DNA of 64,000 bases from Cryoendolithus antarcticus. Lineage: Eukaryota > Ascomycota > Dothideomycetes > Cladosporiales > Cladosporiaceae. Positions 51,739 to 61,417 of this stretch are shown here, piece after piece (within the stretch, counting starts at the first letter, position 1; each line of letters opens with the position of its first letter). A model generated the notes under the pieces. It ran no database searches. It was not told the DNA's origin and saw only the letters and a list, made by a program, of their open reading frames with translations. The DNA lies in assembly GCA_002077065.1 (NCBI GenBank), contig NAJO01000023.1:682001-746000 (forward strand). The letters are read 5' to 3'. A program made the translations under genes and the position numbers.

Positions 51739-52859
51739 ATGCATCTCTCCACATCCACTCTGGCGGTCGTGGCTTTCGCTTCCCAAGTCCGAGCTCACGG
51801 CTTTGTGAACCTCTTCAAGACTGGTGGCAAGTTCTATCGCGGCTACGATCTCCTTGACTACTACACCACAACGCCACCAGCGGTGCCTGGGTGGTCGACC
51901 ACGGCTCTTGACAGGTGCGCTCCAATATCTCGAGACCAGCGACGGTCTTGAGAGTGTTTTCCTTGAAGAGGGCTGATAGGAGTGTAGTGGCTTCGTGATG
52001 CCTGATACTTACCAGGGCAGCGATATCATCGTGCGTCTTCTGACTGGACAATGCGGCTAGCAAAGTTGCTGATCATGACGTGCAGTGCCACAAAGGTAGC
52101 AAGCCGGGCAAGACACATTTGCCAGTCGTAGCTGGACAGACCGTGCAGCTTTGTGAGCAGTCTAGCATACATTGAAATCGAAAAGAGGCTCAAGCTGATC
52201 ACTCCTCTAGTCTGGAACACTTGGCCAGCCGGTACGTATCGAGTCCTCTCCAGCGTCGCCACTAAAGGGGAGTATTGGTGTGCCTAGTCGCTGACATTCC
52301 GATCTGTAGGCCACAAAGGTCCCGTGATCGACTACCTCGCCCCTTGCGCGAACAATAACTGCTCCACCGTGACCAAAGAGTCCCTCCTGTTCTCCAAGCT
52401 CGACCAAGTCGGTCTCAAGAGCGGTCCCTCGCCCGGCACCTGGGGCACAGACACGCTCGTCTCAAGCAACAACTCCTGGACAACGACCATTCCGCCGACG
52501 CTCAAGCCCGGTGCGTACGTGCTGAGACACGAGATCATCTCGTTGCATGCTGCCAGGAGCGATAATGGAGCGCAAAACTACCCACAGTGAGGCCGATTGC
52601 ATGTGGCCGTGAATAGCATACAATCAGGACTGACAACCTTGGCAGGTGCGTGAACCTCATGGTCACTGGGTCCGGCTCTAAGACCGTGTCCGGCGGGATC
52701 GCTGCGACGAGCTTCTACAAGCGCACCGAGTGAGTACCCGATTTCTTACGAGCAGATAGATGGCATGCTGACAACTTGAGTAGTCCAGGCGTCCTGATTG
52801 ATATCTACAACAATCTCAACAACTACACCGTGCCAGGCCCGGCGGTGCAAGCTTTCTGA
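51739..52859 (+). CDS. AA9 lytic polysaccharide monooxygenase (GH61 type)
   Basis: Six exons: 51739-51914, 52061-52152, 52211-52231, 52310-52586, 52646-52729 and 52784-52859. The frame closes at 241 residues. The first intron (146 nt) ends after TTCTGACTGG...GGCTAG, giving [18 protein letters not shown]. The third exon has only 21 bases (FWNTWPA). A signal peptide ([19 protein letters not shown]) is followed by the essential N-terminal His of the mature enzyme (HGFVNLF). The second copper His is in [11 protein letters not shown], and the axial Tyr is in NYPQCVNL. The secreted copper enzyme cleaves cellulose or related glucans oxidatively. Cellobiose dehydrogenase, encoded 2 kb upstream in the same direction, is a known electron donor. 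No carbohydrate-binding module is present. Confidence 0.95.
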
Positions 52860-53303
52860 GCAGTTTGGTTGCAATTTGGATAGTAGGTCCAGTCGGATGC
52901 AAGGAAGCCAGATAGCATAGTAGCGGGAGATACACGCAGCTCACGTCAGGAACTCGAAGCGCTTCATGTCCAAGTGTCGTAGTGAGCAGCATATGTCAAT
53001 CTGCGCGAGATACGGAACGCGTGCCGGTGATGTTGGCACGCTGATCCTGATCTCCCTAGGGTATATTGCCAGCACGCCGTTGCGAGCGCGCAACGTGTCC
53101 GACCGTGCGCAGTGCCAGTGAGGTTCAGAGCGGCGCGAGCAGCGCAACACTCGTAGAAGATTTCCCAGATCCTGATCCGCTTCTTACATCACCTATACTG
53201 CTTTCTAGCCTCTGTCCGCTAGCCTCAGTCTTATGCCCTGTGATGGACCTGGTATCAAAGGCGTTTCATTACGAGTACATACCCACACACTATTTTGACC
53301 CAT
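52860..53303. other. Convergent intergenic interval
   Basis: About 440 bases between the 3' ends of the AA9 and acyl-CoA synthetase genes. It should hold two terminators. No supported gene. Confidence 0.4.
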
Positions 53304-55361
53304 CTACAACTTCGCCCTCATCTTCGCCCCCTCTCCACTCGTGAAATATTCCTTCACAGCCTCCTTCGCCTTCTCAACCACACTCGGATCCTCCACCGTC
53401 GCCGGCACGGTGACATCCTTATCGAACTGCCCTTCCACAGCGTTCTCCAGAATCTCCTTTAACACCCGCCGAAGCGTCTTGCCGCTGCGGGTCTTCGGGA
53501 TAATGCCTGGGGCTGCGATGAAACCGCTGAGAGATGCAATGGGACCAATGGATTCTCTGAGGCGGGCATTGAGGTCTTTGATTAGGTCGGAGGGGGGGTC
53601 GGGAATGGCGATGAAGGCGAAGATCCCGTGACCCTTGAGGTTATCCGGAATAGAGACGACTGCTGCTTCTGTGATTTTGGGGTGGCCACCGATCGCTTGT
53701 TCGATTGCCCCAGTACTGAGCCGGTGCGCAGCGACATTAATGATATCGTCGCTCCGACTCATAACATGGACGTAGCCATCCGCATCGATCATGCCCGCGT
53801 CTCCGGTATCTATCCAATTGCCGTCGAAACGTTTGAGGTAAGACTTATAGAATCTCTCATGGTCATTCCACAACGTCGTCAACCCTGTGGGCGCAAGTGG
53901 TAGACCCAGGACGATGTTACCCATACTACCTTGAGAAAGCGGCTTCCCGTCGTCATCGACGATTCGGACGTCGAAGCCTGGCGCGGGCTTGCCTGCGGAG
54001 CCAGGCTTGATGGGAAGGGGCGCCGGACCGGAGGCGTCATGGAAGGAGAGGCCGGATGAGGCAAGTAGAGGTGTGCCCGTCATCGGGGAACCGGACTCGG
54101 ATGACCACCAATTGTCTATCACTGTCGCGTTCGGAGCGCAGTGTGCTCCCAGGAGCTTGTCGTACATGGACACAATCGCCGGTTCGCTGCGTTCGCCCGC
54201 AAGGAAAAGAGCTCTCAGATTTCGCAGTCCGTTGTCCTTTGCATGGGCCAAGAAGAGCTTGTTCTCCGGATCCTCCTTCCGTATTGCTCGCAACGCCGTA
54301 GGCGCCGTGAACATACTCGTAACCTTATGCTCCTTCAAGATTCTCCAAAACGTACTTGCATCCGGTGTGCCTACTGGCTTCCCCTCGAACAGCACAGTCG
54401 TAGCACCAGCCAGCAGAGGAGCGTACAGAATATACGAATGCCCTACCACCCACCCAATGTCCGAAGCAGTGAACATCACGTCTCCGGGGCCCTTGATGCC
54501 GAACATATACCTGATGCTGAGGTTAAGACCAACGGCGTGGCCGCCGGCTTCGCGGAGAACGCCTTTGGGGAGCCCGGTTGTGCCGGAGGTGTAGATGATG
54601 TAGAGGCCGTCGTTGCTGCTTATGGGGACGTTTTCGGCTCTCAGGCCGCGCTTTTTGGCGGCGGATACCAGGGCCGTCCAGTCACGTTCGCCGGCCGATT
54701 CTTGGACATCGCTCCATTTACTCTGATCTCGCTGCCATATGATTGTCCGCGTCGGCTTATGTGGACACTGCTTGATCGCTCCTCGCACCATGGGCTGATA
54801 TGGTATCGGTCCCTTGGCTCCCTCGATCCCACACGATGCTGTCAGAATGACCTTCGGCTGACTAGCCTCGATCCTCTGGCTCAGCGACGCAGCACTGAAC
54901 CCTCCAAACACAACAGCATGTATCGCACCCAGCCGTACAGTAGCCAATATACCAATCAGCGCCGCAGGTATCATAGGCATGTACACCAAGACCACATCTC
55001 CCTTTCCTACACCCTCCTCCCGCAGCACGCCCGCAAGCGTCGCAACCTCCTCCTGCAGCTCAGCATAACTGATCTTCTGCTTGCTACCCGACACCGGACT
55101 GTCCCAGATGATGGCTGTCTTATCGCCATTGCCTGCTTCGACATGGCGGTCTATGCAATTGTAGCTCGTGCTGATCTCGCCGTCGGGGAACCATTGCCAG
55201 CTCTCGTGGGAGGTGCCGCCTTTGAGCTTCCTGTTGATCTTGCGGAATGTGCTAGTGGGTGACTTGTGCCATGTCAACTGTTGCGCCTGGTGTGCCCAGA
55301 ATTTGCTTGGGTCCTTGATCGAGGACTCGTAGACATCGTCTGTGATGTGCCGAGGTGACAT
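53304..55361 (-). CDS. Short-chain acyl-CoA synthetase (propionyl/acetyl type, ACSS3-like), peroxisomal
   Basis: A 685-residue single-exon enzyme starting MSPRHITDDVYESS. The N-terminal extension carries the acetyl-CoA-synthetase block FWAHQAQQLTWHKSPTS. AMP-binding motifs follow: IIYTSGTTGLPKGV, DIGWVVGHSYILYAPLLAG, WWSSESGSPMTG (the position that reads WWQTETG in acetyl-CoA synthetase), DTGDAGMIDADGYVHVMSR, and KTRSGKTLRR with the catalytic Lys. It activates acetate, propionate or a similar short acid to the CoA ester with ATP. The last three residues are AKL, which fits a type 1 peroxisomal targeting signal. Substrate choice between acetate and propionate cannot be fixed from sequence. Confidence 0.93.
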   Translation of the reverse strand: MSPRHITDDVYESSIKDPSKFWAHQAQQLTWHKSPTSTFRKINRKLKGGTSHESWQWFPDGEISTSYNCIDRHVEAGNGDKTAIIWDSPVSGSKQKISYAELQEEVATLAGVLREEGVGKGDVVLVYMPMIPAALIGILATVRLGAIHAVVFGGFSAASLSQRIEASQPKVILTASCGIEGAKGPIPYQPMVRGAIKQCPHKPTRTIIWQRDQSKWSDVQESAGERDWTALVSAAKKRGLRAENVPISSNDGLYIIYTSGTTGLPKGVLREAGGHAVGLNLSIRYMFGIKGPGDVMFTASDIGWVVGHSYILYAPLLAGATTVLFEGKPVGTPDASTFWRILKEHKVTSMFTAPTALRAIRKEDPENKLFLAHAKDNGLRNLRALFLAGERSEPAIVSMYDKLLGAHCAPNATVIDNWWSSESGSPMTGTPLLASSGLSFHDASGPAPLPIKPGSAGKPAPGFDVRIVDDDGKPLSQGSMGNIVLGLPLAPTGLTTLWNDHERFYKSYLKRFDGNWIDTGDAGMIDADGYVHVMSRSDDIINVAAHRLSTGAIEQAIGGHPKITEAAVVSIPDNLKGHGIFAFIAIPDPPSDLIKDLNARLRESIGPIASLSGFIAAPGIIPKTRSGKTLRRVLKEILENAVEGQFDKDVTVPATVEDPSVVEKAKEAVKEYFTSGEGAKMRAKL

Positions 55362-56647
55362 GGTCGCGCAAGTAGAGCGAATCAGGAACGACGATATCGC
55401 GACACAAGATAGAAGTTGAGAAGGAGGAGAAATGGAAATTCCTTACCTATAATATCTACATGTACATCCTGCCGCGACAATACGATGATCGCCAGCCGAG
55501 CTTCGGGGATGCAATGCATTCGGTTCAGCGGACTGGCATCGTTGGAGCTCTCTCCGCACTTCGGATCGCGCCTGCTGCCGGAAGTCTGGAGAGGCTCTAT
55601 TCGCCTCAGGCAAACATATGCGTCACATGCCTCAACTCTAACCTTACGAGCACAGACACCATGTCGCCGATCGGGATAGAGTCTCATTACGCGCTGTCGA
55701 AAATCATATGCGCACACCGTGCTAACAAATCTATACCAACTACGTTATCGTCGTACTATATAAGTACGATTATCCTCGTTCGCCACAAGCCCATCAAAGC
55801 GATGTATCGGCCCATCGTTGCGTGGCCAGGTTGTAATGACCGTAGCCGCAAGCTCCCTTACCGGATTGAGCGGCATTTCGAGAGCCTATTCCCTGTGAAT
55901 TGAAAGGTCTGAGTTCGAACCTAGCGTATCCGGCGGATTAGAGATGCGGCCAGAGGGTCAAAACTCTTCAGTTTTGCAAGTTTTTTCTCACATCTTATGA
56001 ATACGCGAATGTGTTTTGTTTGTTCGCGTTGCGGGAGAATGAAGAAATAAATATGTTACCTGTCATGAGGTATTGAGATGCGTTGGAAATTGGCACAGGG
56101 GTGACTAAGAACGTCTTCATAGTACCTGCTCGTCTGTAGCAATGCCAAGCAGGCAGTCCAGGGGTGATGGAGTCCTCTTTCAAGTCGTGCTCACGATACC
56201 CTCCTGGGTAAGCTGGCTCCGAGATCCTCATTGAAGCTGAGTCAACGTTCGCTGCGACCGTTGCCAACCTCTGCCTTTGCCTGGCTATCTGGACGCCATA
56301 CCCATTTGAACCTGAACGGTCATCTTGGACTCCTACCGTACATGCACTCTGCCAGGGGCCAACGCTTCCAATGGTCGAGCTGTGTAGTCTTCTCCGATCG
56401 TACAAGCTATACACTCGTTTGCCGCGGGTATTGGTACGTTCAATGAGAACGCACAGCCGATGCTAGAAACCTCATACACAGCCGGACCGTACTGCATTGC
56501 TTGATCGAGCCTCGGGTCTCTTCGCGAGCAGCTGACCAACATCGATCTTCCCTTCAGCCAGTCCGTGGCTGGATTCAGGTCTCCGACGGATTGCAAACCG
56601 TGCGCAGTGACACTCGCGGCACCAGACCACTTCGTCCTCTGCACCCC
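55362..56647. other. About 1.3 kb intergenic region
   Basis: It lies between the ATG of the acyl-CoA synthetase (minus) and the stop of RPB5 (minus), so the left part is the synthetase promoter. A 147-codon plus-strand frame is listed separately. A GAGTTCGAACC sequence near 55910 recalls a tRNA T-loop, but the arms do not pair. Confidence 0.4.
55460..55903 (+). CDS. Doubtful 147-residue open frame
   Basis: An ATG-started frame (MYILPRQYDDRQPSFGD ... ERHFESLFPVN) in the promoter region of the acyl-CoA synthetase. It has mixed composition, several Cys and no motif, signal peptide or membrane helix. The opposite strand is also partly open, which suggests chance. It is listed only because of its length. 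Confidence 0.2.
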   Translation: MYILPRQYDDRQPSFGDAMHSVQRTGIVGALSALRIAPAAGSLERLYSPQANICVTCLNSNLTSTDTMSPIGIESHYALSKIICAHRANKSIPTTLSSYYISTIILVRHKPIKAMYRPIVAWPGCNDRSRKLPYRIERHFESLFPVN

Positions 56648-57391
56648 TCATATAGCCCACCGATAACTCGCATACCGGCCCGCCGTCTCACTCTTCCTGA
56701 TAATCTTCACCACCTGCGCCCTCCTCAATCCAAGATACCTCGCCATCGGATCATCGATCTTGATCCTCGGCAGCTGCGTCTCTTTCAAACGATACCTCGT
56801 AAGCAGATATCTCTTCTCCTCAGGACTCAGCAGAATATGCTTCGGCACCAGCTCATGCTTGCTGATATTCACCAGCAAGTCATCCTCATTGAACACCTCC
56901 ATGATGGTCGGCAGAAGCGAAGGGATGATTTTCAGCGCCGAAGCCGTAGGTTTCGCAGCCGTAACAAAGATGCCAGTGTAGAAATTCTTCTCGTCCAGCA
57001 GCTGCGCAAACTGCTTCAGCTGCTTGATCCCCACGCTCGCATCACCGCTGAACTCGACATGTATCGTGCCTATCTCCGCTTGCGGGATCTCTGTTGCGCC
57101 GGGTCGAGCTATGGGTGTGTAGCGCGCTTGCATTGCTTCCGAGGGCGCGGCTGTGAAAGCCATCTTTGCGCGAGAGGGCGAGCCGTTCTCGTCGCCGTAC
57201 TGCGAGGCGAAGTCTGAGAGGGAGATGTTGATTTCGTCTTCGGTTAGGAGGTAGCCGCGGTCGGCGCACATCTGTTTCGTGTTGCGGAGGATGCGCCACA
57301 TGCGGGAGCTGTATGTCTAAGGTCAGTATGAGGTCAAGGCATGGCTGCGTAGCGACACTGCGTACAGCTCTCGGTTTGCATCTTCGCCCAT
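56648..57391 (-). CDS. RPB5: RNA polymerase I/II/III shared subunit RPABC1 (Rpb5)
   Basis: Two exons (57391-57366, 57308-56648) give 228 residues. A 57-nt intron (GTACGC...CATACAG) comes after only nine codons and joins MGEDANREL to SRMWRILRNTKQM in frame. Rpb5 sits in the lower jaw of all three nuclear RNA polymerases. The N-terminal eukaryote-specific domain (GYLLTEDEINISLSDFA) and the C-terminal archaeal RpoH-like domain are both present. The latter has LVNISKHELVPKHILLSPEE, DPMARYLGLRRAQVVKIIR and the final GRYASYRW. Length is near normal. It is head to head with PPM1. Confidence 0.96.
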
Positions 57392-57677
57392 CTCGTCGAG
57401 GGTTGCGCCAGAGCGCTGTGTAGCTGCTGTGATGCGCGCAGGGCTCGGTGGCTGTACTGCTTGTTATGCAACCTAGAATGAAGACCTTGAAGTGCTAGAT
57501 AGGTGGCTAGTGTGTCTGTGAGTAGCCGGGGATGGATGAAGCTGTGTTCATCTCCTTGATGAACCTCACTTCGAGAGGACCCAAAAATCTAAGGCTCGGC
57601 TAAACCTACCAATCCGAGCTTACGCGCGCTTTGACGCGCCTCCCACATCACTTCACTCTGCCAACATCGATCAATGC
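57392..57677. promoter_or_regulatory. Bidirectional promoter between RPB5 and PPM1
   Basis: The two start codons on opposite strands are 286 bases apart, so this interval must serve both genes. No specific element was recognised. Confidence 0.6.
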
Positions 57678-58799
57678 ATGGCCGACATTCCTAATCTCAA
57701 CACACTCCGAAGCGGACACGGCGGTGTTCGAGGTCGTGGCTTCCGTCGAGGTGGTCGAGCCATACCCGAGAACGATGACACTTCGACACTTCCGCTTGAG
57801 TCAGAGGCTCAAACGAGAGATCGCATCATTCAGCAAACAGATAACGACGCCACTTCCAGCCGGCTAAGTGCAATTGATCTGGGCTATCTGAAGGACCGTT
57901 ACACAAAGGAACTGGTTCCACCCGGAGAACCCGTCGCTCGACGTTATCCCATCATCAACCGTGGAACCTACGTTCGCTCTCAAACCATCGACACCTTGAT
58001 TGTAAAGTTCCTCAACAAGAGTAAAGCCGGCGACAGCAACATCATTAGTCTAGGTGCTGGTTCGGATAGTAGGTACTGGCGCCTCACCGAGGAAACCGAT
58101 TTTCTCTCGTATCACGAGCTCGACTTCGAGGCAAATGTCGCTCCTAAGCAGGCAGCCATAGACCGAGCATTTGCGAACCCGGGGAGTGAGCTCACGCGTT
58201 GGCAGCTTGAGGATGGTGATGATAGTTGTAGTCATCATCTGCACGCGATTGATCTGAGAGATCTCGCTGGCGCCGATCCACCGGACTTGCCGGAACTCGA
58301 CTGGACGCTGCCGACTTTGATCCTCAGTGAATGTTGTCTCTGCTATCTGCCACCTGATACAGCGTCTGCAGTTATCGAGTACTTTACCTCGCGTCTGCAG
58401 TCTGCCGTTGGGCTTGTGCTGTACGAGCCGATCCGCCCCAACGATGCGTTCGGCAAGACGATGGTCTCTAATCTTGGATCGCGAGGCATACACATGCAAA
58501 CTCTCCAACGCTATCACTCCCTTGATACACAGCGGCAGCGGATGAAGCTCGCTGGTCTTGACGCAGGTCAAGGTGCCAGAGACATCTATCAAATCTGGGA
58601 GAGCGAAGCTTGGATCCCGAAGGCTGAGAGGGAAAGGGTAGAGGGACTTGAATGGTTGGATGAGATCGAGGAGTGGAAGCTGCTTGCGAGCCACTATTGT
58701 GTTGCGTGGGGATGGAAGGGAGATGTGTTCAGCAGAGCTTGGAAGGGGCTTGGAGGAGATGCCACAGACGAGGAAAGGAGGGATGGGCCAGGTCAATAA
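57678..58799 (+). CDS. PPM1: Leucine carboxyl methyltransferase 1 (PP2A methyltransferase)
   Basis: A 373-residue single-exon enzyme starting MADIPNLNTL. It methylates the C-terminal leucine of the PP2A catalytic subunit using S-adenosylmethionine and so steers B-subunit assembly. Family motifs: DRYTKELVPPG and RRYPIINRGTYVRSQTID near the N-terminus, the SAM-binding NIISLGAGSDSRYWRL at about 121, YHELDFEAN, the acidic ILSECCLCYLPPDTA at about 216, and LYEPIRPNDAFGKTM. The C-terminus ends in EEWKLLASHYCVAWGWK, as expected. A short Gly/Arg-rich N-terminal extension (GGVRGRGFRRGGR) is variable in this family. The gene is intact. Confidence 0.94.
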   Translation: MADIPNLNTLRSGHGGVRGRGFRRGGRAIPENDDTSTLPLESEAQTRDRIIQQTDNDATSSRLSAIDLGYLKDRYTKELVPPGEPVARRYPIINRGTYVRSQTIDTLIVKFLNKSKAGDSNIISLGAGSDSRYWRLTEETDFLSYHELDFEANVAPKQAAIDRAFANPGSELTRWQLEDGDDSCSHHLHAIDLRDLAGADPPDLPELDWTLPTLILSECCLCYLPPDTASAVIEYFTSRLQSAVGLVLYEPIRPNDAFGKTMVSNLGSRGIHMQTLQRYHSLDTQRQRMKLAGLDAGQGARDIYQIWESEAWIPKAERERVEGLEWLDEIEEWKLLASHYCVAWGWKGDVFSRAWKGLGGDATDEERRDGPGQ

Positions 58800-59119
58800 T
58801 GTCCACTGATCTTCCCACCCAAGCATGTGTCGGAGTCTTGCATCAGAAGTACCGCCCATGTCGTTTCTGAGGTTCCTTTGTGTCGCTGCACAGTGATACC
58901 CTATATGCGGCGACATCCAGGCAAACTTGCGTGTTCAGATTTCGAGGCTTCTTGTGGTTGCTTTGGCCCACATCTGTGCAGTCACTAGCGAGGAAGTGAG
59001 TCCCGTATCTCTAACAGTCGATCCCACACCCTATTGCTGCAGATCCGCAGGGCTCAAGACGGATGGGTCAGTCAGCAAGGGTGCGTTCGGGTATACGCGT
59101 TCGACATCCTGCGATGATT
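58800..59119. other. Convergent intergenic interval
   Basis: About 320 bases between PPM1 and the end of the minus-strand HET gene. A plus-strand frame starting near 58927 has a hydrophobic start but no ATG; I do not call it. Confidence 0.4.
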
Positions 59120-60922
59120 CTATACAAGCCTTATATTGACCCTGTCCTTCGCCCGTATATCAATGCCGTGTAATCCCCAATTCGCGGGGCTAGGATTGCA
59201 ACAGTCAGTCGCAGCCATTAGCTGGTATGTAGAGAACGCCAGCTTCACCGGTCGGAGCCACATGATGCTGTTGTGCTCTGCGGCTTTGAGCTCTTCACAG
59301 ACACAAAACAGGGCATCCCCCTCGTGAGTGGTTGGCCACAGTGCTTGAGTGGTTTTGTGGCCCACTCTGAGTTCTAGCTTTGCGAGACCAAGAGCGCGGC
59401 GGCGAAGACTTTGTCCATCGGGCTCGATTATGATGAGTTGACTATTCAGACGCATCGGATCTGCACCCGCGCTTATGATCCTGCCCAGCCTGTGTGTGTT
59501 GAGCGCCAACGTGTCGCCATCTACCACTGCTCCCTGCATACGACGCGGACGCTTTGCACTGAGCACAAATGGCCGGTGCAGGAACGGAGCACGAAGATCT
59601 GGAACCCATGATGGTAGATGAATCAGCGGCTCTGGACGTGGGTAACTTGCCGCTAGCAGTACACGGAAGTCACTGGCGTCTGCCAAATTCTGGGCAAGGG
59701 CCGAACATACTGCAGCGAACGAGAGCTCATAGTTTGCTGAGAGGCCAACATCCCCAGCCAGGGCCAACAGCGAGTATAGTCGATCGCGCGGATCTGCACA
59801 TTGCATGCTTGACCAATCAGAGAGCAGTCGACAGATATCTGAACTGGTGTTTTCATGGTCTATGAGTTGTTCCACTCTTGGCGCGTGACTTTCGTACTCT
59901 TTCCTGAAATTTGGTATCGGGCTCAATAAGTCAGGCACACTGCCTAGTAAACCTAGCGTTGTGGACATTGTGCTGGAGTCAATCGAATAACGGCCCCAGT
60001 GGAAGAGTCTGTTGTCGGCCACTACAGCATGTGCATGGTTCTCTTGCACAATCCAGCGACGAGACCAGTACCTACGACGCAACAGTGGTGTCGCCATATT
60101 GAGTTTCATCAGCAGCTGAGACTCTGTCTTTGGGTCTGCGAGAAACCAAGCACTCGTACCTTTGGCCAGCCAAGGTGCGCGACGCAACCGTGTCTCGCTG
60201 GCAGGGAGGGAAACATCGCAGGGCGAGGACGTACAGCTATGGGGCGTACAACAAGCCTGATCTTTGATGCGGAAGAAAGCGTCGAAGCAGGCGACAGTGG
60301 CCTGAGAGTTGCCGATGGAGTGGCTGTTACGAAGGCCATCATCTCTTATCGTGGTCATCTCGACGCAATGAGCCAGATACCAGTATGTGTAATCTTGATC
60401 GTCAGTAGCACCATGGCCTAGCCAAACGTTGACCCGCGTGGCAAGCGCGAATATGTCAAACATCATTGCCACTTGACCATTGCGTTCTGATGAATCGCAT
60501 TGATTTATGCACACTGCATCAACCCACAGTCGTTGTCTATTATTCGGAGAACGAAGAACGCGCAAGCCGTCGGCAAGGTTCCGAGTGATATCCTTTGTCC
60601 TACCGTCTACCAGTATGATAGAATCGAGGTGCACCTCCCCGTCCTCCATAGCCCAGGTGTAGGAGAGCGCTTCGTATGGTAGCCGACGAGACGTTGCCAT
60701 CAATTTGTAGTCGTCCAGTTCTTGGCTATGCCAGGGCTGTATGCTAGCATAGCTGCGCTTAGGCTCATCTCTGTACGGGATGGGCGGCAAAGCAGGTCCC
60801 AGGTCCAAGACCTCAAGGCTGGCAATGAGAGGATCAGAAGCTGTCATTGCAGGTTCTAGAATCAGAACGCGAATCCATCTCGTTCCAGGCAGTGTCTCGT
60901 AGAGATCTCCCGCCAGATCCAT
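59120..60922 (-). CDS. HET-domain protein
   Basis: A 600-residue single-exon protein; I chose the ATG at 60922 (MDLAGDLYETLPGTRW). HET motifs: RRLPYEALSYTWAMEDG near residue 75, QRLWVDAVCINQCDSSERNGQVAMM, and a late LLRRRYWSRRWIVQENHAH that matches the (R)-x-W-x-x-Q-E block. Between the second and third blocks lies an unusually long insertion with a Cys-rich stretch (DQACCTPHSCTSSPC). The CADPRDRLYSLLALAGD segment is typical of the fungal HET family. The predicted role is incompatibility or defence-linked cell death. It is divergent from PIL1. Confidence 0.9.
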   Translation of the reverse strand: MDLAGDLYETLPGTRWIRVLILEPAMTASDPLIASLEVLDLGPALPPIPYRDEPKRSYASIQPWHSQELDDYKLMATSRRLPYEALSYTWAMEDGEVHLDSIILVDGRTKDITRNLADGLRVLRSPNNRQRLWVDAVCINQCDSSERNGQVAMMFDIFALATRVNVWLGHGATDDQDYTYWYLAHCVEMTTIRDDGLRNSHSIGNSQATVACFDAFFRIKDQACCTPHSCTSSPCDVSLPASETRLRRAPWLAKGTSAWFLADPKTESQLLMKLNMATPLLRRRYWSRRWIVQENHAHAVVADNRLFHWGRYSIDSSTMSTTLGLLGSVPDLLSPIPNFRKEYESHAPRVEQLIDHENTSSDICRLLSDWSSMQCADPRDRLYSLLALAGDVGLSANYELSFAAVCSALAQNLADASDFRVLLAASYPRPEPLIHLPSWVPDLRAPFLHRPFVLSAKRPRRMQGAVVDGDTLALNTHRLGRIISAGADPMRLNSQLIIIEPDGQSLRRRALGLAKLELRVGHKTTQALWPTTHEGDALFCVCEELKAAEHNSIMWLRPVKLAFSTYQLMAATDCCNPSPANWGLHGIDIRAKDRVNIRLV

Positions 60923-61417
60923 CCTAACATTGCACTTCAAGAGCGCACAATCCGGACACCCTCTTAAGATACCCGTGTGCCTCTCTGCTTCACCGGTTTA
61001 TTTCGAGGCTGCCACATTACTGCCTGGCACAGCCTCAAGCCTGCTACCTACCTCGCATCGACAGGCTGTTGTTTGCAGTACCTCGCCGCGGCCTCGCGCC
61101 TCGACGGCACGTGCATAGACCGATCGTGACACCGTCGCTTCTCAGAGTATTTTGTCACATCGATCTAGACTTCGAGGCTTGAAGTTGCGATCTGCCGGGA
61201 TCTGCACAGCCGTTATGCTCGATCCTTGTTTACAAGCATTATCATGGCACGTGCGATACCGCGGAGAGACACAGTGACGTAGCTTCCGCTGCTTCCTGCG
61301 TGAGCGACGGGGATATCAACATTGCCTTGCTTACTTCATCTTCTCAATCAATTCGAAACAACTACAGAAGCCTAGCGAATCACACGAGACTACCTTGAAG
61401 TCGAGCAAACCGCAATC
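60923..61417. promoter_or_regulatory. Divergent promoter between HET gene and PIL1
   Basis: About 495 bases between opposite start codons. The PIL1 side has a short CT/CA-rich leader (CTTCATCTTCTCAATCAATTC near 61333) typical of strongly expressed fungal genes. Confidence 0.45.

Noticed and set aside
54141..55262. 373-codon plus-strand frame opposite the acyl-CoA synthetase
   Set aside because: Antisense shadow. The minus strand carries every AMP-binding motif.
55900..55930. GAGTTCGAACC reminiscent of a tRNA T-loop
   Set aside because: The flanking bases do not form the T-stem on either strand, and no acceptor or D-arm partner is in range.
58927..59139. 70-codon plus-strand frame with a hydrophobic start
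   Set aside because: It begins with TTG rather than ATG, overlaps the end of the HET gene in antisense, and lacks a family or conserved Cys pattern.
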